From CAZCVI01 sp964502145 (GTDB lineage: Bacteria; Acidobacteriota; Aminicenantia; UBA2199): DNA of 64,000 nt. Positions 33,860 to 43,072 of this stretch are shown here, piece after piece (positions within the stretch are counted from its first letter, which is position 1; each line of letters begins with the position of its first letter). Under the pieces are notes generated by a model. It was given only the letters and a program-made list of their open reading frames with translations, searched no databases and had not been told where the DNA came from. The DNA lies in NCBI GenBank assembly GCA_964502145.1, contig CAZCVI010000001.1:253334-317333 (forward strand), in the 5' to 3' direction. A program made the position numbers and the translations under genes.

Positions 33860-34939
33860 ATGAATACGTCAATGAATAATATGGAAGAATCTGTAACCTT
33901 GTATTTTCATGAGGGTAAATCCGATAAGGTGTATCAAGCCTCTCTTCAAGAAGTTGAAGGCGGCTATACAGTCAATTTTGCTTTTGGCAGACGGGGGACG
34001 ACATTAAAAACAGATACAAAAACGAAAGAACCGCTGGACTATGACAAGGCCAAAAAAGTGTATGATAGTTTGATAAAAAGCAAGATGGCCAAAGGATATA
34101 CCCCGGGTGATGCGGGCACGCCTTACATTCATACAGATAAGGAATCCCTATATACAGGCATTCACTGTCAACTGCTAAATGAAATCCAACTCGCCAAGGC
34201 AAAGGAATTTATTGCCGATGATGAATACGTTGCCCAGGAAAAACACGATGGCAAACGCCTTCTTTTATCCAAGGGGGAAACGGAAGTGACAGCCATTAAT
34301 AAAAAGGCGCTTTCCTGTGGCGCACCGGAACCGGTAATCGAGAGCGCCAAACTGATGCCTGAACACACTATTATTGACGGGGAAACAGTCAATGAAATGG
34401 TATTTGCCTTTGATTTGTTAACGTATCAGGGGGTAGATACGCGGAATTTACCCTATCAGCAACGATTGTTACAACTGGAGAATATCACTTTTGGAAATAG
34501 TATCCAAGTCGTTACCACGGCCCGTTCCATGGCAGAGAAACAACAATTATTTGCGCAGTTGGAATCGAACGGTGGCGAAGGAATCGTGTTCAAGAAACGT
34601 TCTGCCCCCTATATACCCGGTGCTCCTGCTAGCGGTGGGGACCAATTCAAATACAAGTTTTATAAGACTGCATCAGTAATCGTGTCCAAACTTAACGATA
34701 AACGCAGTGTCGCCATGGAAATACTCGACAATGAACAAAAAGTGTTTGTTGGAAATGTGACGATTCCCCCAAACCAAGCGATTCCCCCTGTAGGCGCGGT
34801 CATTGAGGTACGTTATTTATATGCCTATGAAGGCGGAAGTTTATACCAACCGAATTACAAGGGAGTACGTGATGATGTGGATACAAACGAATGCCAGATG
34901 AACCAGCTTATCTATAAAAAGGAACAAAAATCGGAATAG
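33860..34939 (+). CDS. WGR-domain / ATP-dependent DNA ligase fusion
   Basis: 359 residues. Residues 10-80 are a WGR domain (VYQASLQEVEGGYTVNFAFGRRGTTLKT), a DNA-end-binding module best known from PARP proteins. Then comes a nucleotidyltransferase core of ATP-dependent polynucleotide ligases: motif I EKHDGKR with catalytic Lys128, DGETVNEMVFAFDLL, EGIVFKK (motif IV) and FKYKFYK (motif V). The last 80 residues form an OB-fold-like part (VEVRYLYAYEGGSLYQPNYK). It would seal nicks or act in repair as an accessory ligase; no Ku or LigD partner is adjacent. It has its own promoter and AGGAGG ribosome site. Confidence 0.85.
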   Translation: MNTSMNNMEESVTLYFHEGKSDKVYQASLQEVEGGYTVNFAFGRRGTTLKTDTKTKEPLDYDKAKKVYDSLIKSKMAKGYTPGDAGTPYIHTDKESLYTGIHCQLLNEIQLAKAKEFIADDEYVAQEKHDGKRLLLSKGETEVTAINKKALSCGAPEPVIESAKLMPEHTIIDGETVNEMVFAFDLLTYQGVDTRNLPYQQRLLQLENITFGNSIQVVTTARSMAEKQQLFAQLESNGGEGIVFKKRSAPYIPGAPASGGDQFKYKFYKTASVIVSKLNDKRSVAMEILDNEQKVFVGNVTIPPNQAIPPVGAVIEVRYLYAYEGGSLYQPNYKGVRDDVDTNECQMNQLIYKKEQKSE

Positions 34940-34960
34940 GAACTGCTAAAAAAAGATGGA

Positions 34961-35002
34961 ACACAGATTACGCAGATTAAAAGGATTATACAGATTAAAA
35001 AA
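34961..35002. repeat. CAGATT 9-bp-period repeat
   Basis: CAGATTACG, CAGATTAAA, AGGATTATA, CAGATTAAA: four 9-bp units between the ligase and the phosphatase genes. Related fragments at 29367, 56294 and 58455. Confidence 0.65.
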
Positions 35003-35029
35003 GGACTTAGGAAAAAGGAGTACCCCATT

Positions 35030-35860
35030 ATGATGGACGAAAATATTCTAAAATATGCCCGGTTTGCTGCACTGGAGGCAGGAGCATATCTGCTTGCGGC
35101 ACATCGTGCCCAGATTTATGGACACCGGAATGATCTGAATCAAAACATCGAAAATAAGCCACGTATGACGGTGGAATATAAAGGCGCAATCGACTTGGTC
35201 ACGGCATTTGATCGGGGTAGTCAAGAAATTATTTGCAAAATCATCAATGAACAATTCCCAGACCACTCCATTCTGGGTGAAGAAGACCTGGACATAAACC
35301 GCAATAAAGAACAGTTGTGGCTGATCGATCCGATTGACGGCACGACCAACTTTGCCCATGCACTGCCCATGTTTTGTGTGAGTATTGCTTTTTTCGAGGC
35401 AGGTTTACCCCACACTGGCGTTGTTTACCTGCCCGTGTTGGATGAGATATTTTATGCAGTTCGTGGTGGAGGTGCTTTTTTGAATAAGTGCCCCATCCAT
35501 GTTTCCCAGGAACAAGAGCTTGATCACTCTTTGTTAGCCAGCGGGTTCCCTTACAATCGACGTGACAACATTGATAAATATATTGCTCCTTTCAAGCAGT
35601 TTAAGATGAAAGCCCGTGGTGTACGGCGTATGGGTTCTGCCGCTATTGATCTGGTGTATACCGCTTCCGGTCGGTATGATGGTTACTGGGAATACAATCT
35701 TCATCCCTGGGATACAGCCGCAGGATGTCTCATCTTGCAAGAAGCAGGCGGCACCATCACCGATTTCAAAGGGAATCCGTTTAATCCATTTATGAAAGAG
35801 TGTCTGGCTTCGAATGGCCATATTCATGCGACCATGTTAGAGATTATTCAAGCGCGTTAA
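35030..35860 (+). CDS. suhB: Inositol-1-monophosphatase family protein
   Basis: 276 residues. It has the full signature of the Mg-dependent IMPase family: GEED (83-86), DPIDGTTNF (100-108) with the three metal ligands, and the C-terminal WDTAAGCLILQEAGG. It removes phosphate from inositol or related sugar phosphates; in some bacteria the SuhB homologue also joins the rRNA antitermination complex. The start behind AAGGAG is the first of two ATGs. A CCTCCGGCGGCC hairpin begins 6 bases after the stop and probably terminates the transcript. Confidence 0.88.
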   Translation: MMDENILKYARFAALEAGAYLLAAHRAQIYGHRNDLNQNIENKPRMTVEYKGAIDLVTAFDRGSQEIICKIINEQFPDHSILGEEDLDINRNKEQLWLIDPIDGTTNFAHALPMFCVSIAFFEAGLPHTGVVYLPVLDEIFYAVRGGGAFLNKCPIHVSQEQELDHSLLASGFPYNRRDNIDKYIAPFKQFKMKARGVRRMGSAAIDLVYTASGRYDGYWEYNLHPWDTAAGCLILQEAGGTITDFKGNPFNPFMKECLASNGHIHATMLEIIQAR

Positions 35861-35866
35861 CCCTTT

Positions 35867-35923
35867 GCCTCCGGCGGCCAAGAACCCTTTCGAGAAAGGG
35901 TTCCTGGACCTCCTAAAGCTTTT
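35867..35923. repeat. CCTCCGGCGGCC repeat, terminator-like hairpin (copy 2)
   Basis: GCCTCCGGCGGCCAAGAACC, then CCTTTC-GA-GAAAGGGTTC, CTGGACCTCC and a T-rich end. It starts 6 bases after the suhB stop. Confidence 0.8.
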
Positions 35924-36002
35924 ACTATTTAAGGGACTCAACCGTTTGTTACAAACAGGGCAGTCTTACAATGGTGACCTAGGAGAAGGGGACGCAGTCC
36001 CC

Positions 36003-37193
36003 TTAATCGATTAAGTGTTCTTCTTGGATTCTGGAGACCAAGGAATACAGTATCGCTATACTTCCTAAAATCAAGAGCGTGTAATACATGGACCACTGCG
36101 ACAACAACCCGGCACTAATATTACCCACCACAATTGCCAACGTGCGCAACATGGACGTGGTAGAAAGAATAGTGGCCCGCTTGTCGGAGGGAATATACTT
36201 GTTCATGTAACTGGAAAACAAAGGCAAACGCGAAAGCCCAAACCCAGCACTACACACAATACCTATAATCACCAACGGCACAACACGGGTCAACCCCAAC
36301 AAAATAAAACATCCCCCAGTCAACATCGCACCCATGGTCAACACACGCTTCTTAGAACCCAACCACTTCTCCAAACGAATATAATTTTGAATCAACAAGA
36401 TTTGCGCCAAACTCATCCCCGCATGCACGAAACCAAAATATACAATATCTACCCCCACATTCTTGAGCAACGCCTGATAAAACCAAATCATAATCCATGC
36501 TATAGCAAATACAGTCACCATATCCAATGTCAATATTTTTAAGATTTTATTATGCCGAAAAAACCGAAACCCATCCACCAATATCTTCTTATACGCACGG
36601 AACGTAAGCGCATGTTTTTCCTCGTGCAACTCCGGCTCCTTGAGCGTCATGGTCAGCAGACAGGTAATACCCAGCGGAATAGTTTGCAACACCATGGGCA
36701 TACGCACATCCAACGCTTTGGCAATAAAACTTCCAACCACCGCCCCAATCACAATACCCAGCAATTTAAAAGATTCCATATGGGAAAACACTTTTTTAGA
36801 GGTTTCCGTTTCCCCTATTTCGATCAGTGTGTCGTACACCAATGCTTCATCCGCCCCGGAGATCAGCGTGTAGGAAAGTGCGTAAATCACTTCCGCCACC
36901 AGGAAGATAAGATAGCTGGGATAACTGACATAAACAATAGTGCCGAGAACCGCCATAGCCATGCCCATAACCATGGAGATTTTGCGCCCTAAAAAATCCG
37001 CCACCGTGCCAGTAGGCACCTCCAATAAAAAGTTCCAGAACATGAACCACGCATTCAAAAAAAGAATCTGGGAAAAGGTGATGCGCCCCCACTCGATAAA
37101 AAAAGGCACCAACACGGCGGAAATGAAAAACATATTAAACACCAAGCGGATGAGGTACATCTTCTGGATATTGGATTTATATGAGCCCTTCAT
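36003..37193 (-). CDS. MFS transporter
   Basis: 396 residues with about twelve hydrophobic segments. The first half carries an MFS signature loop between helices 2 and 3 (GTVADFLGRKISMV, near 61-74), and a central hydrophilic loop near 195-215 splits the two six-helix halves. Substrate unknown; the family includes drug and metabolite exporters. On the minus strand TTGGAT (37294-37299), 18 bp, TATAAT (37270-37275) is a plausible promoter. It is divergent from the SSS symporter gene. Confidence 0.85.
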   Translation of the reverse strand: MKGSYKSNIQKMYLIRLVFNMFFISAVLVPFFIEWGRITFSQILFLNAWFMFWNFLLEVPTGTVADFLGRKISMVMGMAMAVLGTIVYVSYPSYLIFLVAEVIYALSYTLISGADEALVYDTLIEIGETETSKKVFSHMESFKLLGIVIGAVVGSFIAKALDVRMPMVLQTIPLGITCLLTMTLKEPELHEEKHALTFRAYKKILVDGFRFFRHNKILKILTLDMVTVFAIAWIMIWFYQALLKNVGVDIVYFGFVHAGMSLAQILLIQNYIRLEKWLGSKKRVLTMGAMLTGGCFILLGLTRVVPLVIIGIVCSAGFGLSRLPLFSSYMNKYIPSDKRATILSTTSMLRTLAIVVGNISAGLLSQWSMYYTLLILGSIAILYSLVSRIQEEHLID

Positions 37194-37269
37194 TGTTTCT
37201 CACTCATTAATATTCTCTTCACTGATATTCTCTGCACTGAAATATTCCATGCCTTATTTTTAATTTTTA

Positions 37270-37299
37270 ATTATACCACTATTCGCAATAATGATCCAA
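37270..37299 (-). promoter_or_regulatory. Promoter of the MFS transporter gene
   Basis: Minus strand TTGGAT (37294-37299), 18-bp spacer, consensus TATAAT (37270-37275). Confidence 0.55.
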
Positions 37300-37381
37300 C
37301 CTAAATCCACTGTCGAATTTTTGCAAACAAGAAAAATCTTGCCCCGTTTACCTTTTGGTTATTTTCGGGTACAATAGAGGT

Positions 37382-38746
37382 ATGAATTATATAATCGGTT
37401 TAATCATCTACGTGTTTGTGTTGTTGGTCATTGGTTTTGTATTATCCAAAAGGAACCCGGATTTTGATTCCTATTTCTTTGGGCAACGGAAATTGGGCAG
37501 TTTTTTGATCTTCTTTACCGTGACCGCTTCCTGGTTTGGCGCCGCGTCCACTATTGCCACCGTTAATGCGGCTTACAAAATAGGGTATAATGCCATCTGG
37601 ATGCTGGGGATTCCCACCATTTTCACCATCATTGTATTTGTCTTGATTAATAAGAAGGTCCGGGAAACCCATTTCATTTCGCTACCAGTGCTGCTGGAAA
37701 AATATTACGGTAAACCTGTGGCCGCGTTCGCCAGTTTTTTAATCTTCTTTTATATGGTCGTATTGGCCGCGTCGCAATTGGTGGCGTGGGGAACATTCAT
37801 CAGCCATTTTACCGGGCAGAGTTATGCTATCACCGTGATTACTGGAGCGTTAGTCATTATTATTTACTCTTATTTGGGTGGGTATCTTTCCGTGGTGATC
37901 ACCGATGCCGTGCAGTTTTCGTTGATTGTGGCCGCATTGGTATATTTGATGGTATTCTTTAAAGACAGCACCCCTTTAATGCTGTCCACCGATTACGATT
38001 TATTCGCCAACAGTCATTATAATATATTAATGACCCTTTCCTTTACTTTAGCCTGGTTGATTTCCCCGATAATTTGGCAGCGGATTGGTTCCGCCAAGTC
38101 TTCCCGTTCGTCAAAATGGGGACTCATCATGTCTATCGTTGCTTTTTCGATATTATATTATATGGTCATCCAAGTAGGTATTCAAATGAGAAGTTACCCC
38201 CAAACTGCTACCGCTGGTGGGGACTTATTAGGTGCCTTGATTAAAAACTGGTTACCTATGGGAGGTAGCGTGTTGGTTTTTCTCGGTATTGCTGCTGCCA
38301 TCATGTCTACCGCCGATACCGCCCTCAATGTAGGTGCATTAACGCTGGTCAAAGATGTGTTCCAAGTAAAAAAGAAAACCAGGGCCGTGTTCTGGGCCAA
38401 AATTGCCACTGCGGTATGCGGAGGATTGGCAATACTGATTGCCCTGAAATTTAATTCCATCATTAAAACATTGGGTCTGGCTTCAGAAATAATGGCGGAA
38501 GGACTTTTTATTCCCGGTATGGTCATGCTTTTTTTCAAACAGAAACGTCCGTTGGCCGCGTTATTTAGTTTGATCTTGGGTGGTGGGTTTTCCTTGTTAG
38601 TATTTATCAATGCCTATGGTTTGAGTTTGCCATTGCCGCAATGGCCCTATTCTTTGCCTTTGGGTTTAGGACTGTCGTTGTTTGGGTTTGTGGTCGGTTA
38701 TTTGATTGATGGCAGGAAAAGAAAAGGAAGAGAAAAGATGAATTGA
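37382..38746 (+). CDS. Sodium:solute symporter (SSS family)
   Basis: 454 residues from the chosen start; the ORF extends nine codons further upstream, but TACAAT (37370-37375) lies just before this ATG. About twelve to thirteen hydrophobic segments. SSS features: FGQRKLGSFLIFFTVTASWFGAASTIA (27-53), GAxxxxYSYLGGYLSVVITDAVQF (near 160-185), and the Na2-site helix AAIMSTADTALNVGALTLVKD (near 305-325). It uses a Na+ gradient to import a solute (sugar, amino acid or similar); the substrate cannot be told. The transcript seems leaderless. Confidence 0.87.
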   Translation: MNYIIGLIIYVFVLLVIGFVLSKRNPDFDSYFFGQRKLGSFLIFFTVTASWFGAASTIATVNAAYKIGYNAIWMLGIPTIFTIIVFVLINKKVRETHFISLPVLLEKYYGKPVAAFASFLIFFYMVVLAASQLVAWGTFISHFTGQSYAITVITGALVIIIYSYLGGYLSVVITDAVQFSLIVAALVYLMVFFKDSTPLMLSTDYDLFANSHYNILMTLSFTLAWLISPIIWQRIGSAKSSRSSKWGLIMSIVAFSILYYMVIQVGIQMRSYPQTATAGGDLLGALIKNWLPMGGSVLVFLGIAAAIMSTADTALNVGALTLVKDVFQVKKKTRAVFWAKIATAVCGGLAILIALKFNSIIKTLGLASEIMAEGLFIPGMVMLFFKQKRPLAALFSLILGGGFSLLVFINAYGLSLPLPQWPYSLPLGLGLSLFGFVVGYLIDGRKRKGREKMN

Positions 38747-38777
38747 GTAACAGTATTTTGTAATTGGAGTTGGCACA

Positions 38778-39929
38778 ATGAATGAGAATCGCTTGAAATT
38801 AAAAAAGATTGAAATGAATGGTTATAAGTCTGTAAACAGTGGCGGCCAATCTATTGAATTTGGCGATGTAACCGTCTTGTTGGGGGCCAATGGCGCGGGG
38901 AAAAGTAATCTGGTCTCTTTTTTTAAATTATTAAATTTTATGACCACCAGCCACTTGCAATTATTTGTGGGTCAGCAAGGGTATGCAGAGAGTCTGCTCT
39001 ATTATGGGGCCAAAACTACGCCGGTAATGCGTGCCAAATTGAGCTTTGAGGATGACAAAGCAAATCAATATGGGTATGATTTCATTTTAACCCATGCCAG
39101 TGGCGACTCGTTGATATTTAGCGGGGAAGATGTGACTTGTCACCCATATCAAAAATCGAAACCATTTACAATTGCTCTTGGTGCCGGTCATAATGAATCC
39201 AAATTGCCAGAAAGAGCGAAATTAATTCAAGATGCAAAAGAATCAAAATACTGCCATATTGTGCTGAACCTACTTCAAGAGTGCCGGGTGTACCAGTTTC
39301 ACGATACGTCCAACTTGGCGAAAATCAGGAATTATGGTTATATTGGCGATAATGAATATCTGCGTGGCGATGCCGGAAATTTGGCCGCATTGCTTCATGT
39401 TTTGCAAAACAGGCAAGAATGGGAAATATATTATCAACGGATTATCAGGCACATTAGGCAGATTATTCCGCAATTCAGTGATTTTATATTAAAACCTTCC
39501 CCGTTAAATAATAATCAAATTCGTTTGGATTGGAAAGAGAGTGATAGTGATTATCGGTTTGGTCCCCACCAGTTATCCGATGGTAGTTTGCGTTTTATGG
39601 CCATGGCTACACTGTTGTTACAACCCCCAGCATTAATGCCTGGAGCCATTCTTATTGATGAACCCGAATTGGGCTTGCATCCAGTGGCCATATCCGCGTT
39701 GGCGGGAATGATTCAAAGTGCGTCCGAGTATTCCCAGATTATTATTGCCACCCAATCACCGCGTTTGGTCGATGAATTTGAAACAAAGGATATTGTGGTG
39801 GTGGAACGAGATGAAAAGAAAAAATGTTCCATTTTCAAAAAGCTGGATGAATTAGAGTTGAAAGAATGGCTGGAACGGTATACCCTTTCGGAACTCTGGG
39901 AGAAGAATATTTTCGGAGGCCGGCCATGA
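38778..39929 (+). CDS. AAA (ABC-type, OLD/RecF-like) ATPase of a putative defence pair
   Basis: 383 residues. Walker A GANGAGKSNLVSFFKLL (32-48), ABC-like signature LSDGSLRFMAMATLLL (near 263), Walker B ILIDEPELGLHP (near 290) and the ATQSPRLVDEF switch. The first strand KIEMNGYKSVNSGGQSIEF fits the AAA_21/AAA_15 group of SMC-like ATPases. Such ATPases act with a TOPRIM-like or RloB-like partner in anti-phage systems such as PARIS, AbiL and Gabija. The next gene, overlapping by ATGA, encodes such a partner. Confidence 0.8.
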   Translation: MNENRLKLKKIEMNGYKSVNSGGQSIEFGDVTVLLGANGAGKSNLVSFFKLLNFMTTSHLQLFVGQQGYAESLLYYGAKTTPVMRAKLSFEDDKANQYGYDFILTHASGDSLIFSGEDVTCHPYQKSKPFTIALGAGHNESKLPERAKLIQDAKESKYCHIVLNLLQECRVYQFHDTSNLAKIRNYGYIGDNEYLRGDAGNLAALLHVLQNRQEWEIYYQRIIRHIRQIIPQFSDFILKPSPLNNNQIRLDWKESDSDYRFGPHQLSDGSLRFMAMATLLLQPPALMPGAILIDEPELGLHPVAISALAGMIQSASEYSQIIIATQSPRLVDEFETKDIVVVERDEKKKCSIFKKLDELELKEWLERYTLSELWEKNIFGGRP

Positions 39930-40597
39930 ATCGAATTAAACTCAATATCACCACGGAGGGTGAAACCGAATTAAAATTTGTCAAAAATACATTGGCCAAT
40001 TATCTTTTTCAGTTTAGCATTGATGTTTTTTCCAGATGTGTCACTACAAGCAAGGGATTTCGTGGTGGAATGACCAGCTATGAAAAAGCAAAAAGAGATA
40101 TTCACGCGTGGTTAAAGCAGAATGCTTCCTCGGAATGGAAATTTACCACCATGTTTGATTTATATGGGTTACCCAACGATTTTCCCGGATACAAAGAGGC
40201 AGTAAAGAAAAATGACCCTTACGAAAAAGTAAAGATTCTTGAAGAAGCCTTAAAAAAGGATATCAATGATTACCGATTTATTCCTTACATTCAGTTACAT
40301 GAGTGTGAAGCATTGATCTTTGCAGACCCGGAAAAATTAAGATTGGAATTCCCGGACAAAGAAAAAGCCATTGGGAAATTGGTAACAATGGCCCAAGGAG
40401 AAAACCCGGAATTAATCGACGGACATCCAGATACCGCGCCCTCAAAACGTATTATTAAACAAATAAAATCATATGAAAAAAATAAGAGCACTGCCGGACC
40501 CAGTGTGGTTGAAAGTATCGGCATATTAAGTCTAAAAGAAAAATGCAAGCATTTTAATGAATGGATATTGAAGCTGGAAGGGTTGTCCACCATTTAA
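39926..40597 (+). CDS. DUF4276-like (TOPRIM-type) effector partner
   Basis: 223 residues from MNRIKLN, behind CGGAGG. An N-terminal TTEGETELKFV motif (9-19) resembles the Glu loop of TOPRIM and RloB-type proteins. Then come FTTMFDLYGLPNDFPGY and LHECEALIFAD, which supply acidic residues for a possible metal site. The pattern matches the DUF4276 family, found beside AAA ATPases in defence islands. Predicted role: nuclease or effector controlled by the ATPase. Start codon overlaps the ATPase stop. Confidence 0.75.
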   Translation: MNRIKLNITTEGETELKFVKNTLANYLFQFSIDVFSRCVTTSKGFRGGMTSYEKAKRDIHAWLKQNASSEWKFTTMFDLYGLPNDFPGYKEAVKKNDPYEKVKILEEALKKDINDYRFIPYIQLHECEALIFADPEKLRLEFPDKEKAIGKLVTMAQGENPELIDGHPDTAPSKRIIKQIKSYEKNKSTAGPSVVESIGILSLKEKCKHFNEWILKLEGLSTI

Positions 40598-40646
40598 AAT
40601 TTACATCTTTTTCTTGGATTGAATTTTCACTGGTCGCCGCAGGCAT

Positions 40647-43037
40647 TTAATTTACTTTCCACTCGATGATACCACCGGAAAAATCAGGCTGAAGCTTTAC
40701 CTTGATACGCAACCCAGCGGTGACCACGGGTTTGAAATTCACTGTATTGTACGCATCCTTTTTTGTTGTGTATTCATTCAAGGCTTCTACTTTCTGCCAT
40801 TGGGAACCGGATTGATACTCCAACTCCCACGTTTCTGGGACACGGGCAGAACAATCATAATGATTGATATCCATCCAATACACCTGGACTTGCGACACGG
40901 TCTCCGGTTTTGCAAAATCATATTGAACCCACTCTTCAGTGCCCTTTTTTAACCACCAATAGAAAAAAGGTTTGGACGTGTCATTGGAATGTCTGGGTTC
41001 AAATTGATCGTTCAAACCATCCCCAAAGCCAACGGAAGAACTGGCTTTACTTTGCGACGCAATAGATACTCCAGGTATAGGCCGGGCATATTTTGCCTCT
41101 ACCGGTATCCAGACCACCATTTCATCTTTTCCCCGGTTGTTCCATGTGGCATAGGGAATCGCTTTAAATGAACGCTCAAATTGGACCAGTTCCCCCTTCT
41201 CGTTTTTTTCAAGGGCTTTGAGCTTCCCTTCCACAGTCATCACACCGCCAAGTAACGTGGGTTCAAAAACTTCGTTAAGCGGTTCTTCAACAGGCAGGAA
41301 CAAATTGGATACATGTCCACCGGGCTGATCTTTCCCTTCGAGACAAAACACCACGGGCCCACGTGAAAGCGCGGTCTTCCCACTATTATCTTCAACCAGC
41401 GGGTCGGCGTTCACACGCCTCACGGGCATGGGCAAATGCAAAACCACACGATCTCCTTTATTCCACTTCCGCTGAATTTTGGCGTATCCTTTATCCAACT
41501 GGTAAGCGATGGTCTTTCCAGCGACCGTGATCGTAATCGGTTCGACATCTGGCGCGGTATAAAAATAAAGGCCGCCGGGCAGCGGTTGATTTTGCGCCCA
41601 GCCGGGAACACGGATATTTAAAGCAAATTCACTGGCTTTATCGGGATTGATGGTCAATACGACGTCGCCTTGCCAGGGGTACTTGGTTTCCTGGGTAATC
41701 TGGATATTTCTTTTATTTAAATGGATCACCCCTTTACCTGCAATGAATAGATTCACAAAAATCTGGTTGTCTCCCGCGGCATACACATACCCGGGAACAG
41801 AGGAAATAAAGCGGGTAATATTACCGGGACAACACGCGCATCCAAACCACGCTGCACGCTCGTTGGAGCCATTGGATTCCAAAGGGTTATCATAAAAGAA
41901 ACGGTCGCCACTGAGAGAGACACCGGAGAGCACACCATTATATAAGGTCCGTTCCAAGACATCGAAATATTTGGCATCGTCGCTCATTAAAAACATGCGG
42001 TAATTCCAATACACGTTGGCAATGGAAGCACAGGTTTCACAGTACGCGGTCATGTTGGGTAACTCGTAATTATCACCAAAACCTTCACCCATTCCCCGCG
42101 CACCAATGCCACCGGTAATATAAAGCTTTTTGGCGGTCATATTATTCCACAAGCGGTCCAATGCAGTGACATAGTTGGCATTCCCAGTCAACAGGGCCAC
42201 ATCAGCAATGCCAGAATAAAAATACCCGGCCCTTACCGCATGACCCACCACTTCGTCTTGATCGACAACGGGTTTATGGTCTTGACTGTAAGGACTTAAC
42301 GTGTGACCGTCGCGACCGCGGCCCGCTTCTTCGATAAAGAAACCAGCCAGATGCAAATATTTTTTATCACCCGTAACACGGTACAGTTTAACCAGCGCCA
42401 TTTCGATAATAGGATGGCCAGAGGGGTTTTTTCGTTGAGTTGGCGCGGGACCAAAAACGCGGTGGATCAAATCGGCGTTCTTTAACGCCACATCCAGGAG
42501 TGTTCGTTTCCCCGTAGCCTGAAAATGGGCCACTGCGGCTTCGTACAAATGACCGCAGTTATAGAGTTCGTGGCTGTTTAATTTTTCCCACCGTGCATTG
42601 CCCATCCAGCGGTCCAATCGTGCGCATTGATTTGTGCGGCAGGTGTACAGATACCCGTCCTTTTCCTGGGCCGCAGTAATCAACGTGATGATGCGGTCAA
42701 GATAATGATCCAGTTCTCTATCGTAAGACACGGCTAAAGAATACGAAGCGCCTTCAATGATTTTATAGGGGTCGGTATCATCGAAAGGGTAGTCCCCTTT
42801 GTGTTGACCCTGAATTAGTCCGCCAGCCAAGGCAAAATTATCCATCCGGCCAGTTTCTTCACATTTCTTAAAGGCTGAAGGAATTGAAACCAGCCGATTA
42901 ATTTCTATCCGGGGTTTCCAGAAGTTATCCTCGATCTGTACTTTAGTAAAAGGAACGGGTTTAGCGGGGAAGAGTAAAGCGGAAAAAATCGGAAGGATAA
43001 ACAAGACATATATTAATTTATTGGTGTATGTTTTCAT
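40647..43037 (-). CDS. Secreted beta-L-arabinofuranosidase-like glycoside hydrolase (GH127)
   Basis: 796 residues. A signal peptide (KLIYVLFILPIFSALLFPA) is followed by a GH127 (DUF1680) alpha/alpha barrel: IEDNFWKPRIEINRLVSIP, GLIQGQHKGDYPFDDTDPYKIIEGASY. The catalytic/zinc set is ETCASIANVYWN (Glu and Cys near 340) plus GCACCPGNITRF (Cys-Cys near 405). The C-terminal 120 residues resemble a discoidin-like carbohydrate-binding domain (EEWVQYDFAKPETVSQVQVYWMD). It would release L-arabinofuranose or related residues from plant glycans outside the cytoplasm. No Shine-Dalgarno is seen; the promoter indicates a leaderless transcript. Confidence 0.88.
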   Translation of the reverse strand: MKTYTNKLIYVLFILPIFSALLFPAKPVPFTKVQIEDNFWKPRIEINRLVSIPSAFKKCEETGRMDNFALAGGLIQGQHKGDYPFDDTDPYKIIEGASYSLAVSYDRELDHYLDRIITLITAAQEKDGYLYTCRTNQCARLDRWMGNARWEKLNSHELYNCGHLYEAAVAHFQATGKRTLLDVALKNADLIHRVFGPAPTQRKNPSGHPIIEMALVKLYRVTGDKKYLHLAGFFIEEAGRGRDGHTLSPYSQDHKPVVDQDEVVGHAVRAGYFYSGIADVALLTGNANYVTALDRLWNNMTAKKLYITGGIGARGMGEGFGDNYELPNMTAYCETCASIANVYWNYRMFLMSDDAKYFDVLERTLYNGVLSGVSLSGDRFFYDNPLESNGSNERAAWFGCACCPGNITRFISSVPGYVYAAGDNQIFVNLFIAGKGVIHLNKRNIQITQETKYPWQGDVVLTINPDKASEFALNIRVPGWAQNQPLPGGLYFYTAPDVEPITITVAGKTIAYQLDKGYAKIQRKWNKGDRVVLHLPMPVRRVNADPLVEDNSGKTALSRGPVVFCLEGKDQPGGHVSNLFLPVEEPLNEVFEPTLLGGVMTVEGKLKALEKNEKGELVQFERSFKAIPYATWNNRGKDEMVVWIPVEAKYARPIPGVSIASQSKASSSVGFGDGLNDQFEPRHSNDTSKPFFYWWLKKGTEEWVQYDFAKPETVSQVQVYWMDINHYDCSARVPETWELEYQSGSQWQKVEALNEYTTKKDAYNTVNFKPVVTAGLRIKVKLQPDFSGGIIEWKVN

Positions 43038-43043
43038 GTTAAT

Positions 43044-43072
43044 ATTTTACGGAACATTTTATAGTTTGTCAA
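43044..43072 (-). promoter_or_regulatory. Promoter of GH127 gene, probably leaderless
   Basis: Minus strand TTGACA (43067-43072), 17-bp spacer, TAAAAT (43044-43049). The -10 ends 6 bases before the ATG at 43037, and the -35 overlaps the upstream symporter stop. Confidence 0.65.
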
